Source: Thysanoteuthis rhombus
Taxonomy: Eukaryota; Mollusca; Cephalopoda; Oegopsida; Thysanoteuthidae
DNA: 64,000 nucleotides
Assembly: GCA_963457665.1 (NCBI GenBank)
Contig: OY735231.1
Span: forward strand, 34,481,369 to 34,545,368
Direction: 5' to 3'
A program made the translations under genes and the position numbers. This document shows, piece after piece, positions 45,435-57,444 of this stretch. Each line of letters starts with the position of its first letter. Within the stretch, counting starts at the first letter, position 1. Below the pieces are notes generated by a model, which saw nothing but the letters and a program-made list of their open reading frames with translations, made no database searches and was not told the DNA's origin.

Positions 45435-46195
45435 CGTTCCGAAAAAAATATGCACAATGAAAATTTAGAATAACTTTTTACCACCCTGAGATTTTGAGCC
45501 GAAATTATAACTAAAAATTACTTATGTGCCAAGACTTTTCCATGAAATTTGAGTTCTTATTCTCCACTTGTGTGATCACACTGTCAATTTGAAAAAGTTT
45601 GGTTTGAAACTGGAATTCAAATATTCCTTTTTTACCCCTATTCAACACTCAGTTGGAAGAGAGTAACCTTCTGCGTTTGAACCCAATATCAAAAACAGTA
45701 AGAGTAATTGTAACTGTAGAAATCATAGATGTGCTGAAACTTTTCCTCAAAATTTGAGTTCTTATACTTCAGTTGTGTGACCGTACAAGCGATTTGTAAA
45801 AAGCTCTGTTCGCAGTAAGGAACCAGAGCTGGTTACTAAGCAAGCACCAACCTACATTGACCAATTCGATCAGTGTACATCATACCCAATCTACACATGA
45901 AAAAAAAATCAAATAACACATTTTTTTACTGTTTGTAATTTTGGTTTCAAAGGCAGAAGGGTTATTCTTTCAATTGAGTGTCAACAAGCAGGAAGAGAGG
46001 AACATATGAATTTCAGTTTCAAACCTTGATTTTTCAAATTGTTAGGGTGGTCACACAACTGAACCGTAAGAATTCAAATTTCATGTGAATATTTCAGCCC
46101 ACATAATTTCATTGTAACAATTTCAGTTCCAAATCTCAATGCGATAAAAAGTTATTCAAAATTTTCATTCATATTTTTTTGGAACACCCAGTATA
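45435..46195. mobile_element. Foldback MITE with TA flanks (mariner-like ends)
   Basis: Left end CTACGTTCCGAAAAAAATAT and right end, reversed, CTGGGTGTTCCAAAAAAATA sit next to TA on each side. The arms pair inward: AGAATAACTTTTTACC / GATAAAAAGTTATTCA, and AACCTTCTGCGTTTGAACCC / reverse of AAAGGCAGAAGGGTTA. Inside the left arm a 90-base block (TTTGAGTTCTTAT) is repeated. No transposase. Confidence 0.7.
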
Positions 46196-46204
46196 TAATA
46201 AATA

Positions 46205-46400
46205 AATTTGTAGGTATGTAAAACTTGTCAGTTTGGCTCAATTGGTAAGTGAGTGGCCTAGTAATCACTCGGTCAGGATTACAAATCCAGGTACAGAAAT
46301 GTTAATTTTATACATCAGTTTGGTTTAATGCGACGGGATAGACAAACAGTGAATAGTTTACTCTGCTTTAAAAAAAAAAAAACGAGATTTATTCTTATTA
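46205..46400 (+). repeat. tRNA-derived SINE (family B)
   Basis: A box CAGTTTGGCTCAATTGGTAA, degraded B box GGATTACAAATCC, then TTTATACATCAGTTTGGTTT and GAATAGTTTACTCTGC. An A run interrupts the tail. Confidence 0.75.
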
Positions 46401-46529
46401 CAGGGTTAAAATAACTAACTTAGCAGAGTCTGGTGCATGACTACGAGTATTGGTCACCTAGTGAGGATCACACTCACCACAGAAGTAATGGTTGATTGAA
46501 ACAAGATTGTTACCTATTGTTCTCCAATG

Positions 46530-46875
46530 TGGTTCTCTCAAGAGAATTTAATGTATTTTTGGATCTAGAATAGATACAATTATATACTTATATCACCGGC
46601 TCTGAATTCAAGTCTTTTGATGTTAGATCTCAGAAGAAAGAAAGTCAAGCTTTGTACACTGAGTAATTTGGGCCTGCAATTTCCCTTAGTCTCCCTCAAA
46701 TAAATACAAGAATTGGTTCTGGTGTTTTGGCTCTGTATACCAACCACTTAACCCAGATTCTTGCAATAGGAAGCTGAGCACTGAAATACCTTCTCTTTGA
46801 TTTTTATTTGCCTGAGATTGAAATTGGGAACTTATTGATATTGTCGATCAGACAAGTTTGTACACGCAGAGACCT
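46530..46875 (+). repeat. Local long repeat, copy 2
   Basis: Colinear with 44440-44790 (ATAGATACAATTATATACTT, GTCAAGCTTTGTACACTGAG, GAGCACTGAAATACC, TTATTTGCCTGAGATTG). The two copies flank the foldback element and a SINE. Confidence 0.7.
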
Positions 46876-47239
46876 CCATAGCTACAGAACCTGGCTTTTA
46901 CTGTTTCTCTTTTTCCCTCCATTTAGTTGTTGTTCTCTTGTTTTGTTCCAGCTTTCAACTCTTCTAGGATTATAAAGTTTAATTTTCTTTTGTGACCGAC
47001 AAATTATCAGAGTGATAGGACATTTTGCTCAATTGTTTGTCAGTGTGAGAGAGAGAGAGAGAGAAAATGATATTGGCTGCTTTTATAACTCCCAGGTTAA
47101 TAATATGACCTCAAATTGGATCAGGGGTTTAGAATACAATGTCAAAAGGAATTAGTCTAATGGCTAAAAAAGATAGAAAATGATTAGTGAAATAGGACTT
47201 GAATGACCATTTCTCTACACGTGTCTTTCAATGTTCACG

Positions 47240-47420
47240 TATACTCCTGGGCCAAAAAAAAAATGAGCCAAATATTTTCCATCATATAAAAGATCTTAAC
47301 ACCATAGAAAAAATATTGGTGTATATCAAGTTTCTGAGATAAAGCTAAGACTAACACAGGCACTGGAAAAGAGTCTGGAGGTATAAGTTCAAAATCAGTC
47401 TCTTGACATGATTATATTAT
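47240..47420 (+). repeat. Interspersed repeat family E, second copy
   Basis: AAAAAAAATGAGCCAAATAT, CATCATATAAAAGATCTTAA and CACCATAGAAAA match 3789-3960. The end AAGTTCAAAATCAGTC looks like a worn tRNA B box. Confidence 0.6.
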
Positions 47421-47599
47421 TTTATGTTTAGAGAGAGAGATTTCGAAAATATTCCCATTAAAATATAGTTGCAAGAAATTAGTCTCCACTATTTGAGTAT
47501 ATATTGCATCTTGTCTGTGGAAACGGTTGTGTTGTCGATAAGATCTGGGGAAAAGTGATTCTTTCAAGTTGTCACAAAAAAAAAAAAAATAATTGCAGT

Positions 47600-48150
47600 T
47601 TTTCACCATTAACTTTGAAGTAGTGTATCTCAGTTTGGAATAAAAGTTATTAATCGAAATAAGAACCTTCAGAATCTACACATTTTTGCAAACTGGAAAT
47701 GAGTTCATTTATTCTGGAAGTATAGGATTCTGGGGGTCTTGTAACCAATGAATTCTTTGAATGCATTTTGAGCTATTGTTTGGTTGTTGAAGATCATCCC
47801 TTACAGAAAGATATTAAATAGTAGTAGTCGATTGGAGAGGAGTCTGGTGAGTAAGTAGGGAGAGATAGAGTTTCTTAGCCAAGTTCATTCAATTTTTGCA
47901 GTGTTATTTACGCAACAGGTCACTTTGACCATTCAGTAGTTGTTGGACAATTGCACCAATGTTCGGTTCTTCTGCAGCCTATAGAGTTCCACATCTCCAA
48001 GTCTGTTTCGAAATTTTTGGAATCAATATTGAGCTGTATGTTTGTTGACAGTCTCCAGGTCAAATACTTGGTTGATATTGTGAGCTGTTTCCGCTACTTT
48101 AAGGCCTATTATGAACTCATCCAACAAAATTGCCCGAATTTGCTTTTTTT
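47600..48150 (-). mobile_element. Decayed mariner-family transposase with internal deletion
   Basis: On the minus strand from about 48145: KQIRAILLDEFIIGLKVAET then AHNINQVFDLETVNKHTAQY, the helix-turn-helix start of mariner transposase. From about 47895: LNELG, a stop, ETLSLPTYSPDSSPIDYYY, equal to the HPPYSPDLAPSDYHLF motif with the third catalytic Asp kept. Then AFKEFIGYKTP and, in another frame, INELISSLQKCVDSEGSYFD and TAA at 47650, the family's C-terminus. The middle with the first two catalytic Asp is missing, and there are several stops and frame changes. Family proteins are about 345 residues; about 170 are left. The transposon end lies near 47600-47640. Confidence 0.85.
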
Positions 48151-48190
48151 TTTCTCCTTTTGTAACTTTGATTTGACAGCCTCAAATAAA

Positions 48191-49470
48191 CCAAAATAAA
48201 TAGTGAAAAGAAAATGGTCAGCTTGAATAGAACGAAATTCACTTTTAAATGGTATATTACATGAACATAATTAAATAATAGTCTATTTCAAAAATAAGCA
48301 TCAAAGTTTAAAATAACAAAAAAAGTAAAACGTAATTATTTTTGCACTAACCTAATAACATAGAACAAATTTCGTACTTACTGAAATAACTTGTCTAGTA
48401 GTTACTCTTACAGAGATATTTATGTTTACAATTTGGCTTTCCACAAAGGTCAATTTCACTCCATTTCCACCCGTTCTTCCTTCCTTATCTTAGCGAGTGG
48501 GGACAGTAACATCCACCTAAAGTTAGCTTGTTTTCTTTTGTTCAGTTTCATTACTAGTATTAGAATTTTTATTGTTTTATTAAGAGTATTAGAGTTTTTA
48601 TTCGGTTTAAAAGAAAAAGAATCAATATTTTAAGAATAAAGTATAAAGCTACTGAATTTTTAAAGCATGGAATACAGTTTTAGGGATGACCAATAACAAA
48701 ATTGTAAAAACAATAAAGGACAGATAGTAATAATCCACACACAATAATTACCAATGTACAGATGTCTTCTATCATGCTGAGGGATGAAACTGATAGAAAA
48801 AAAAAAAAATAGAATTTCATTCATGTTCAAATGAATTAATAAAAATGCTGAATTTAAAGAATAGAACAAAATAAAATTAAAATAAAAATCCGTTTGTGGT
48901 AAACAGAACGTTATTCACTGAGCTCATTGCAACTCAAATCTTTATCATCCATGTATATGAATTGCCTTGAGTATATATGCAGACATAGGTAAACTAATAT
49001 TATGATAATGATTATGATAATAATGATAATAATAATTGGAGAGTTGAAGTGTGTGTTCTGTCCAGGAAAACAAAATATAACTTGAAAGTCAGACATCAAT
49101 GTTACATCATGTTTTTCATATTAATACATGACTTTTAACAATGATAATAAAATTTTACTTTTTTTTGCCACCAGGGTCGTTGGAGAAAAACCTAGACTAT
49201 TGAGCAAATAACAGCATCAATAATAACTGTTTCTTTCATATGGAGATTTTATGATGACCTCTGGTTAGGGAGAAAAACTGAAGTGTTTAGGTGTGATGGT
49301 CTAAGTAAGGGGTTATAAAACCATATTTAAACCTCATCCAAAACATGGAAATCACATCTCTTTTTTGTGATACAAATGTCCAAGTAGACTTCTACAAGTG
49401 ACCTGTGGGACATACATGTAACAGGACTCTTGAATATGTTAGACCTCTTTGATTCTATATACATTGAACA
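48191..49470. other. Unassigned sequence
   Basis: AT-rich, no gene recognised. Short AAT/ATC repeats near 49000-49035. Confidence 0.4.
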
Positions 49471-49479
49471 GGCCCATCT

Positions 49480-49600
49480 TGAGGGAGGACAAATGGCTGG
49501 TATTGAACTTCTGCCTTAAGACTACTTGATTCCAATACTTGTTTTGGGTAAGTCTTGGAGAGAAAGCTTTGATTATCTCCCCTTCCTGCAACCTTGATTG
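49480..49600. repeat. Interspersed repeat family D, second copy
   Basis: GGCTGGTATTGAACTTCTGC and AAGCTTTGATTATCTCCCCT match 32036 and 32124. Confidence 0.55.
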
Positions 49601-49984
49601 CAACAAATAAGTCAAGAGCTGTCACTAATGGTGGGTAGTCTATACTAATCACCCAATTTTGGGACAGTACTGGTTGGTTGACTCTGACCAATGAGATACT
49701 GGAGACTGAATTTTCATGATGTTGCCAATTCTAGGTAGAATTTAGCAAGGCAAGTTTTCTTTCCATTTAAAAGCAACAATAATAGGGACTATCAGACTAG
49801 TTCTGAAGGTAAAAGCCGTGTTCAGCCTTTGACATTGTATTCTAAAAACCTGAGATGGCAGGCAGCATCTGCTCTATGAACTGACTCCCTTTTCGCTAAC
49901 CCTTTGATGTGAGAAGTGGCTGAAAAGCCTAGTTGGGGCAGACCAAAAGTAAACAAAAAAAAAAAAAAAAAAATGAAATAATTT

Positions 49985-50008
49985 TATATATATATATATA
50001 TATATAGT
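49985..50008. repeat. (TA)n microsatellite
   Basis: Twelve TA units after an A run of about 18. Confidence 0.95.
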
Positions 50009-50863
50009 GAAGTAATTGTTTTTGTTATAACACCCAACTATGGTTGATATAATTTTCCCAAAATTGTATTGTATACACTAAGAATCGACCATCATTACTT
50101 TTTGACTAGTATTTCCTTTCATCTTAAATTTTTTTAGTTGTTTTTTTATCGTAACTTACTCGGACAGTTAATTCACTGTGAGTAAATAGAACAGATTGGA
50201 AAGACGAAAGAAAGTAGTAAAAAATGAATAATGCTTGAACAAGCTTCATACAAGGAAAAAATAAATAAATAAATTAAAAAAAAAAATTTTTTAAAAATGA
50301 ATGAATAAATATCAAGATAATTTTATCTTACCATTTATTGATGCTCTTCATAACCCCACCAAAAAAAAAAACAAAAAAAACTGTAATCTTTCGAAGGAGT
50401 TAGCATGTAATTCCTTTTGTACAATGCAATAACATTTGTATCAGCGGTTAAGGGGTGGGGGGCATTTTTTCCTTTAAGCTGCGCACGTGTGTATACACGT
50501 TTTGTAACCAATGCACAAAGGAAATTAATATGTGCACAATAGATCTCAAATTCTGTAGATAGCGTACAGAGGTTTTATTGGTAAACATTAGTTCACCGAG
50601 ACGAATTCAAAAGTGGGCATATGCTTTTGCCGCTGGAAGAAAAATTTGAACAAGATTTTTCAGCAGGCTGACAACTAAAAATTAGATGGAATGTTGGAGG
50701 GGGGGGGTTGATTTAAATAGTAAACCCAGCTTGAAAACATTCAAGAGATAGAATACAAATTCAAGTCATGTGAAAGATAAGTCATTTTTTAATTTGAAAA
50801 CAAAACAAAGTCAGTGATATAGAAGCAATATAAAAATATTTATTTAAACCAGCAACATTGGAG

Positions 50864-50865
<2 letters not shown>
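50009..50865. other. Unassigned sequence
   Basis: A-rich. A SINE family I tail (CGGACAGTTAATTCACTGTG) lies at 50160. No gene recognised. Confidence 0.4.
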
Positions 50866-50900
<35 letters not shown>

Positions 50901-50923
50901 TAATAATAATAATAATAATAATC
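50866..50923. repeat. (GA)n and (TAA)n microsatellites
   Basis: About 14 GA units to 50894, then eight TAA units from 50900. Confidence 0.95.
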
Positions 50924-51319
50924 ATTATAGTTTGAAATTTCATACAGAAGTTTTACTGGAAAATATTCGGAACTCAAGTCACTTTCTTTGTAGCAGGAAA
51001 GAGAAAAATTCCCGAAGCTTCAATTAGTCACAAACATCACAGCCACAATAATAAAGTGAACTATTACAGTCTCACCGGGTACACACACATGCACACATAC
51101 TTGCATAATAGGAAGATAAATGAATGCACACAGAAAGAAACTACACATAGAGAAACATAATTGAACCTTGTAAGGACTCATCATTATGATACTAGTCATG
51201 GGTTGAAAAGGGAGGGGTGAAAAAAAAAAAAAGAAAAAGAAATGAAATAAGGAAAGCCATTAGAATAAAAAGAATAAAGGACTGCTTATCACAGATTAGT
51301 GTTCTCTTAATCTCTTAAC

Positions 51320-51863
51320 CCATTAACTGCAGACGATTTGCTTGCGGATAATCCAAATTTACACTTGAAAGATCAATTCTGACCAGACAGATACATATGC
51401 GGTACGTTCGGCATTGCCCTATAGGAGTCTAGACCAATGGGATCAGGGTTGCCCTGTGACCAAATCAAGTGTGCTTACGTCTTTGTAATGATATTTGCAA
51501 GGACTAAAAGATAAGTTTTGGAGGAAGTTCCTGCTGCACATATTTGCGCGTGAAGTTCTCCATGTTAGACCGACCTTGAGTCACATCTAGTACTTGTGGG
51601 GGTCCAGGTAGGGAGAAACTGCAGGTGATTGACATTTCAGTAATTGCAGTTCTATGGCTTGACTGCAAATGACAGAATTTTCAGTCATATAATGGACCCT
51701 TTCACTTAAAGTTATGGATGACTTTTTCTGCTTGTTTCTATGGCAATAACTTCAAGAGTCTACTGTTTACAGGGAAAAACTGTTCAGCTTATTTTGTGCT
51801 ACATAAAAGATGTATAATCAAAGTTACCGCCATGTTTAGAACTGAGATGCTCCATATAATGGG
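51320..51863. mobile_element. piggyBac-like MITE with TTAA duplication
   Basis: TTAA at 51316-51319 followed by CCCATTAACTGCAG; TAATGGG followed by TTAA at 51864-51867. The ends form an 11-base palindromic pair TTAACCCATTA / TAATGGGTTAA, as in piggyBac superfamily elements. 544 bp, no coding capacity. The inside is less AT-rich than the flanks. Confidence 0.65.
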
Positions 51864-52483
51864 TTAAATTATTTCCAAGTTCTTGAAACTAGCATTCTGC
51901 TCGGTTTGTTATTTACTAATTTCAGAGGAAACCATTTATCAAAATCATGGATAATGTCATAAACCGGTTATTGTTATCAAAATCAGTCAGTCCCAAACAC
52001 TTCACTTAAAGTGAATTAAAAATCATAATCATACTAATTTTTATAAAATTAGGTTATTTATAACAATTTAATAACATAACAATGAATGTAAATTTTTCCA
52101 ACTCTTTATCCTTTGCCTTATGTTATCAGCTGGCTATTGTTATCTAAAAGACCCCCATCCTAAAGTGATCACAATGTGTGGCTTCCTTTGTATTACATAA
52201 ATGTGAGAGAAAAGTTAGGAAGAAATGAAGCTTTATGGTTGAATTTTAAGCAACATATATTTCTATAAGATGTGTGAGCTAACAAGACGATTACACAAAG
52301 TTTATGGAGACAACTATTCTTCAGACCTCAGAAAGTTTTAGGCTCCAACTGATAGTTTTATTTTTTATTCAAATCAAATTTGTGGAGCTCGAGAAATTGT
52401 AATATTTTATTCCACAGTTCCATGTTTGCTTATTTAGTGTTACACTCATCCTTCAAGTTTGAAGCTCGCTCTTGTTTTCTGAT

Positions 52484-52959
52484 CAGGGTTGCCAAATAGT
52501 TGGAGACATATCTGGCCAAAAACACGCAAAAAATGCCCGATACTAAATTTGTTCAAAAAGCTATTATTCTTAGTATTCATGTAATTTTTTTTTTTTTCAA
52601 ATTTTTGATATTACTACTATTACCTTCATCTTAATTTTTCAGTAGCTTTTATATTTAAAATTGCAACTTTATGGTGACGACCTGAGTATTAGAATTGCAA
52701 TTAGAAAGCAACTGAAAAATTAAGATGGAGATGAATATTAGTATTGAAAAATTAAAAAAATAAAAATTAATAATGATTCTTTACAAGACATTGCAAAACA
52801 ACAAAGTATACAAAAAAAAAAAAAAATTCAATAGAAATACTACTGTAAAAATGTTGAAATGGCCAAAAATTTAAAAAACATAGCCAAATCAAAAAGTTCA
52901 TTGCCAAATATTCCTTGAAAATGCAAGATTTGTCAAATTTGGCCAAAATGGAAACCTTG
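52484..52959. mobile_element. hAT-like MITE with 8-bp duplication
   Basis: Left end CAGGGTTGCCAAA, right end reversed CAAGGTTTCCATTT. Flanks TTTCTGAT (52476-52483) and TTTCCGAT (52960-52967) are an 8-bp target duplication with one change. The centre forms a hairpin (CATCTTAATTTTTCAGTAGC at 52628 against ACTGAAAAATTAAGATG at 52710). 476 bp, non-coding. Confidence 0.75.
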
Positions 52960-53525
52960 TTTCCGATTGTTATTGATTGACATTAAAAATTCTGCCGATT
53001 CTTTCCCCAGAAAACTAAAAGTGCAACATTAATCAATAGGGAATTTCAATAGCCGTGTCTCGAGCAAGGGTTGAATTGAAAAGTTGTGGACTTTCGAAGA
53101 CATCAAGACTGGATTGGAAAAATGTAAGCAGAAATTCAAAACTAAAATGCTGAGAATGAGTGTAAAATCTAAATAAGAAAACAGCGTTTCTCATAAATTC
53201 AGTTTAAGACTTCAAACATAAAATTTGGCAAGGGAAAACTTACAACAAAAACAAAAAAACAAAACAAAACAAACAAAAAAAACTGATCAACAAAACAAAG
53301 AAAGAAATTTGATCATGATATATACGCTAAAACAAGGATGAATCAACAAGTCCATAGCCTGACACAGTTATCAGCTGAATTTTCATCTGAAATTTTCACA
53401 GCATAAAGTTTGATCCTGGTGATCCATGGAGAAGTGTTGGGTTGAGTTCATTGACAAGGAAGAGATTATGCGGAAAAATAGATATTTGTGCAAATCAAAT
53501 GCTTTCATTATTAGGCTACGGACTT

Positions 53526-53528
<3 letters not shown>

Positions 53529-53569
<41 letters not shown>
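53529..53569. repeat. (TA)n microsatellite
   Basis: About 20 TA units. Confidence 0.97.
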
Positions 53570-53574
<5 letters not shown>

Positions 53575-54148
53575 GCTGGTACAAATACAGTCGTCCACTG
53601 TAATTTTTTTTATCAGCTCTCATAGATGCAAATGAAAACTTTCAGAAAGAAAAAATATTCAGTATATGTTTTTTTTCATTTTACATGGTTTATAGATAAA
53701 AAAAGAAAACGTTGGAATATAATTTATTTTGGCATGTGACTATGAAATTTTAGTCGCTACATTTTCATATTATACATCATTATAGCTTACAATGTTTATG
53801 ACTTACCAACACCGTTCGGAAACATTCTTAGGGGATAGCATTCAGTGCTTGATTTAGGCATAAGCTAAAGTCATGGCATGTGCTGCCATTTTTCTGGGGT
53901 AGGTAGGGGTAGTAATAGGGTATGTTTGGAATATATCTCGGTGGTAACCTTGTTACCAGTGGATAATAATACAGTCTTTCTATATGGAAAACATATTAGG
54001 GTTTACATGAGACAATTGTTCGGTACCAATATCCTTTATAAACTATAAAGGCTCTAACTTTCAGACATCCTTGCCCTAGGTGAGAAGAACATGTTTTTGT
54101 GAGGTGAGGGGGCTTTTGTAGAAGCGAACACCAATGGCTAGTTTAGGG
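53570..54148. other. Unassigned sequence
   Basis: AT-rich, no gene recognised. Confidence 0.4.
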
Positions 54149-54348
54149 TAGTGATGGCAAATCTATGATACATGTGTGAAATTTCAAGTTATATTTTATT
54201 AAACTCAGAGATACATTAGAAAAATAGGTCACTTTCTACCTAAAACATTTATCTCAAAACTTAAATACATGTAAGTGACACTCCAATTATAGTATTATTA
54301 AGAAAAAAAGAAAAATTGACACCATACTAAAAAGGTTTGCCATCAATG
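54149..54348. mobile_element. hAT-like MITE (family G)
   Basis: Ends TAGTGATGGCAAAT and, reversed, CATTGATGGCAAACC. Flanks GTTTAGGG and CCTTAGAG agree at 5 of 8 bases, a possible old 8-bp duplication. Related copy at 17236-17395. Confidence 0.55.
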
Positions 54349-54602
54349 CCTTAGAGCCTCACAATTCACAGATGCCTTCAAGCTTTATATAGCTTAGGGC
54401 CTCACCCAATCCAGCACTGAATGCGTGTATATCTATTTCCGTTCCAAACATTTGTCTTGGCAGTCAACAACAAATTCAACAATCAAAAACTGAATTTAAA
54501 ACAAACAAACAAAAAAAGCAAACAAAAAAAGGCAATTTTGTAAAGGATAGATCAGAACCAAGTATATACAGTTATAAGCAAATAATACACTATATACATA
54601 TA

Positions 54603-54790
54603 CAAGTGATTCTCACATAGGAGGCACTTGGTTGCCAGGGAAGGTATTGGAGAGAAAAAATTTCAAGGGAGGGGGGAGAAGAAATCATAAACGGTAGAAA
54701 ATTAGATGATAGCTCAAAATGGGGTTAAAATTGTAGAATCCTGGGATTGGAACGGGAGGGAGGAATGTAAACTGGGACCGAGAACCACTG
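54603..54790. mobile_element. hAT-like MITE (family K)
   Basis: Left CAAGTGATTCTCACATAGGA, right end reversed CAGTGGTTCTCGGTCC, the classic hAT CAGTGGTTCTC terminus. Same body as 62513-62681 (GGAGGCACTTGG ... GAGAACCACTG). No clean 8-bp duplication seen here. Confidence 0.65.
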
Positions 54791-56080
54791 CTATACTAAA
54801 CACGGATTATATTTTTAATAGATATCAACTATAAACTAAAATATTCCGCATTTAGAATTTTGGTTTTGTTTTGCCATAAATTGGACATTTAATACATTAT
54901 ACATGTCTTATCTCCATCGTCTCAGAATAGAGATACAATACACTCATATATATACATGCAAACAATGTACGTTCAGTGATACCTTGCGTAGTGCTGATTC
55001 ATTAATATGCGTTTTTATTCATTTTTAATTTTAGCGTATTTAAAAATATCAACATTTATTTGTGGATTACTCTTTAAATGGAAACATAGAGACTCTGAAT
55101 ACAATTTGTAAGCTTTGAATATAAACACAACTGAACTCGGTGAGAGTGGACATTTTGAATTGATTCACTGGGTGATTTTCTACTCTGGTAGCATTTTCAA
55201 GTACACAAAGATCATGCTGAATTCAACTGAAGTGAGAGCTTATCTTTGGAAAAATGTCTTAAAATACATTATGGCTTTCGTCAACTTTGAGAAAAGTCAT
55301 TAACATTAAAAGATTTGTTTGGACAATCAATCTCATTCTTTGTGTTACTTATTTGCAGATCCAATCTACAGCCTTCTCTGATGGATATAATCCTTAAGGA
55401 AACAGAAAAGATCTATCAGTTTCTTTTCATGCAGACAAAATGTGGTACAAGACCTTTTTTAAAAGTGAGAATACACACACATTTGTATGAAAGTTAGATG
55501 CAAATATGCCTATTTCCATTGGTATATTACTGTAGGCATCAGGGCATGTCAACTGACCCTATCCTGTGAGAGGAAAAAAATGTTGCCTGGGAGACAAATC
55601 ACAGGAATCGAAGTACCTCATAATAAAATAGAGAAGGGGCCTCTTTTTTTTTGGTAGATAGAAATTGCTAGCAACTAAACCAGCTGGATCAGCTTATTCC
55701 AACAAAGTGAGAAATACAGACAATACCATTCACAGTCACTTATGCAAGTTACGCGATTCTAATTTATACATTGTGGAATTTCTCAATTCCTCCCCTGCTG
55801 AGCAATGAAAACCGCATGGTACCAAAATCTATACCGATCTAATGTATGCAACTAACTGACAAATGTAAAGCGCTTCTTAGAATTTTTTTTCCGCTGACTC
55901 TCCGTTCATGTTCCATGTCAATTATCCTGACTCCATCCCCAGAAGAGCATTATATGGTCTGCAATATCAGATTTTTCTGCCTCCCTCTCAGAAATGGCTT
56001 ATGTTTAAGGTTGACTGCTCATGGGGGAGGGGGAGGAGATAAAAAGAGAGAGAAAGACTCCCCAGTCTTTTTCTTTATAG
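54791..56080. other. Unassigned sequence
   Basis: AT-rich. A splice-bounded open block at 55359-55464 is discussed under rejected items. Confidence 0.4.
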
Positions 56081-56089
56081 ATTATGCAT

Positions 56090-56122
56090 CTGAAGAAAGC
56101 TGTAGAATGGATCAGCCAAAAT
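56090..56122 (+). repeat. Hammerhead-like core, diverged copy
   Basis: CTGAAGAAAGCTGTAGAATG then GATCAGCCAAAAT: CTGAAGA, a GCTG/CAGC stem with a 10-nt loop, then CAAAAT in place of CGAAAC. Confidence 0.4.
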
Positions 56123-57236
56123 ATTTTGGTAACATCATCAGCCGTCCAAAGAATGAAATCGTTTGTCTAAATGAATCTTTTAAAAATGGATTTTGACAGC
56201 ATGCATTTTTTTTTTTTTTTTTTAAATATAGGAGTTCTAAATGGTCTACATCAAATTATTTTATCTTTGACCCAATCACGTTTTATACAAAAAGTATCAT
56301 GAAAAAGAAATGATTGGAATGTGGTACAATCACACAGAAGCATTCTGATATATGGTCAAACATGATTCCAATAAAATTCCAGTGTTTCAGGTTTGGGCAT
56401 TCAAACTAATCCTATAGAGCACAATTTCTGACACTTCAGTAGATATTGAACAATGTCAGAAATGGCCATTTAGAACGGTCGTTAAATTTGCTTATTCCTA
56501 TAGAGTGAAACTATTGACTAACTAAGTATAATCAAGACATTTGAATACCTGAGAAATGCTCATTTAATAACTCCCATGAAATATGATATACTATAAGAGT
56601 TGGGAATTATTTCAATATCATAAACCTGAAACGGATTTTAATCAAAAGAATGTCCACATGAATTGTCAGCAAGAAAACAAAGAAGTTTCCACCTGTTCAC
56701 TTTAAAATTTCTGGAATCTAAATTTGGCCTCAATATTCTACACACAAGTTTACATCATATAAAACAAGTTTGGTCACAAGAAACATTACAAGATTGAATT
56801 AACAACTTTACGTTCTGTATATTTGTATACACACATAGGAGTATCAGTCTCGTTATTTTTTTTTTTGCTTAATTTTTCTACATAATGAATATTTAGTGAA
56901 ATTATGTATACCTACACTAATTATTTTGAACCATTCTTCCAGACTATTCATTCAATTGATCAGAATAGTAAAAAATATTAGTCACAAAAATGCACAAAAG
57001 AGACTTCAGTTTCCAAATTTTGAAAATGTAATATACTCTTAGATTATATTAGATAGAGAGAAACCAGGTTTTAACTGGAGGAAAATCCTTGCAATATGTC
57101 CAATTCTTAGAAAAAAAAAAAAAAAAAAACGAAAGCCACCTGATTTCTGAATAACCCAGTCCGAACAAAAAACTAAAAAGATTTTTTTATTATTTCTATC
57201 AAGAGAAAATCTATCTACCAATGATTTCAAATAGTC
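56123..57236. other. Unassigned sequence
   Basis: AT-rich with T runs near 56207 and 56860 and an A run near 57111. No gene recognised. Confidence 0.4.
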
Positions 57237-57312
57237 AAGGGATGCAAGGAATTGAACCTCAAAACACTTGCTCCAGAGTCTTATAAAATTTGAGCCATGA
57301 TACTGATCTATT
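57237..57312 (-). repeat. tRNA-derived SINE head
   Basis: Minus strand: CATGGCTCAAATTTTATAAG (A box), then TTGAGGTTCAATTCCTTGCA (B box). The spacing is that of a tRNA, but the arms do not pair well, so it is a SINE rather than a gene. Confidence 0.6.
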
Positions 57313-57424
57313 AGTATATAAACAAAGCTTAGAATATGATCAGATAAAATGACATGCATTTGAGGTGGGTGGAAGATACTACCTTGATCATTTCATAGAG
57401 CAGCTTTGTACAGATTCAAAAAAT

Positions 57425-57444
57425 TATATATATATATATATATA
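57425..57444. repeat. (TA)n microsatellite
   Basis: Ten TA units. Confidence 0.9.

Noticed and set aside
50442-50640. Possible hAT element with CAGCGG ends (CAGCGGTTAAGG and reversed CAGCGGCAAAAG)
   Set aside because: The terminal match is only six to seven bases and the flanks do not form an 8-bp duplication.
55359-55464. Exon-like block with AG acceptor (tatttgcag) and GT donor (AAA|gtgaga), open in one frame (SNLQPSLMDIILKETEKIYQ...)
   Set aside because: It matches no family I recognise, and there are no partner exons nearby. RNA evidence would be needed; I keep it only as a note.
55846-56196. 116-codon open frame
   Set aside because: It crosses GA-rich low complexity and a hammerhead-like repeat core; it is an accidental frame.
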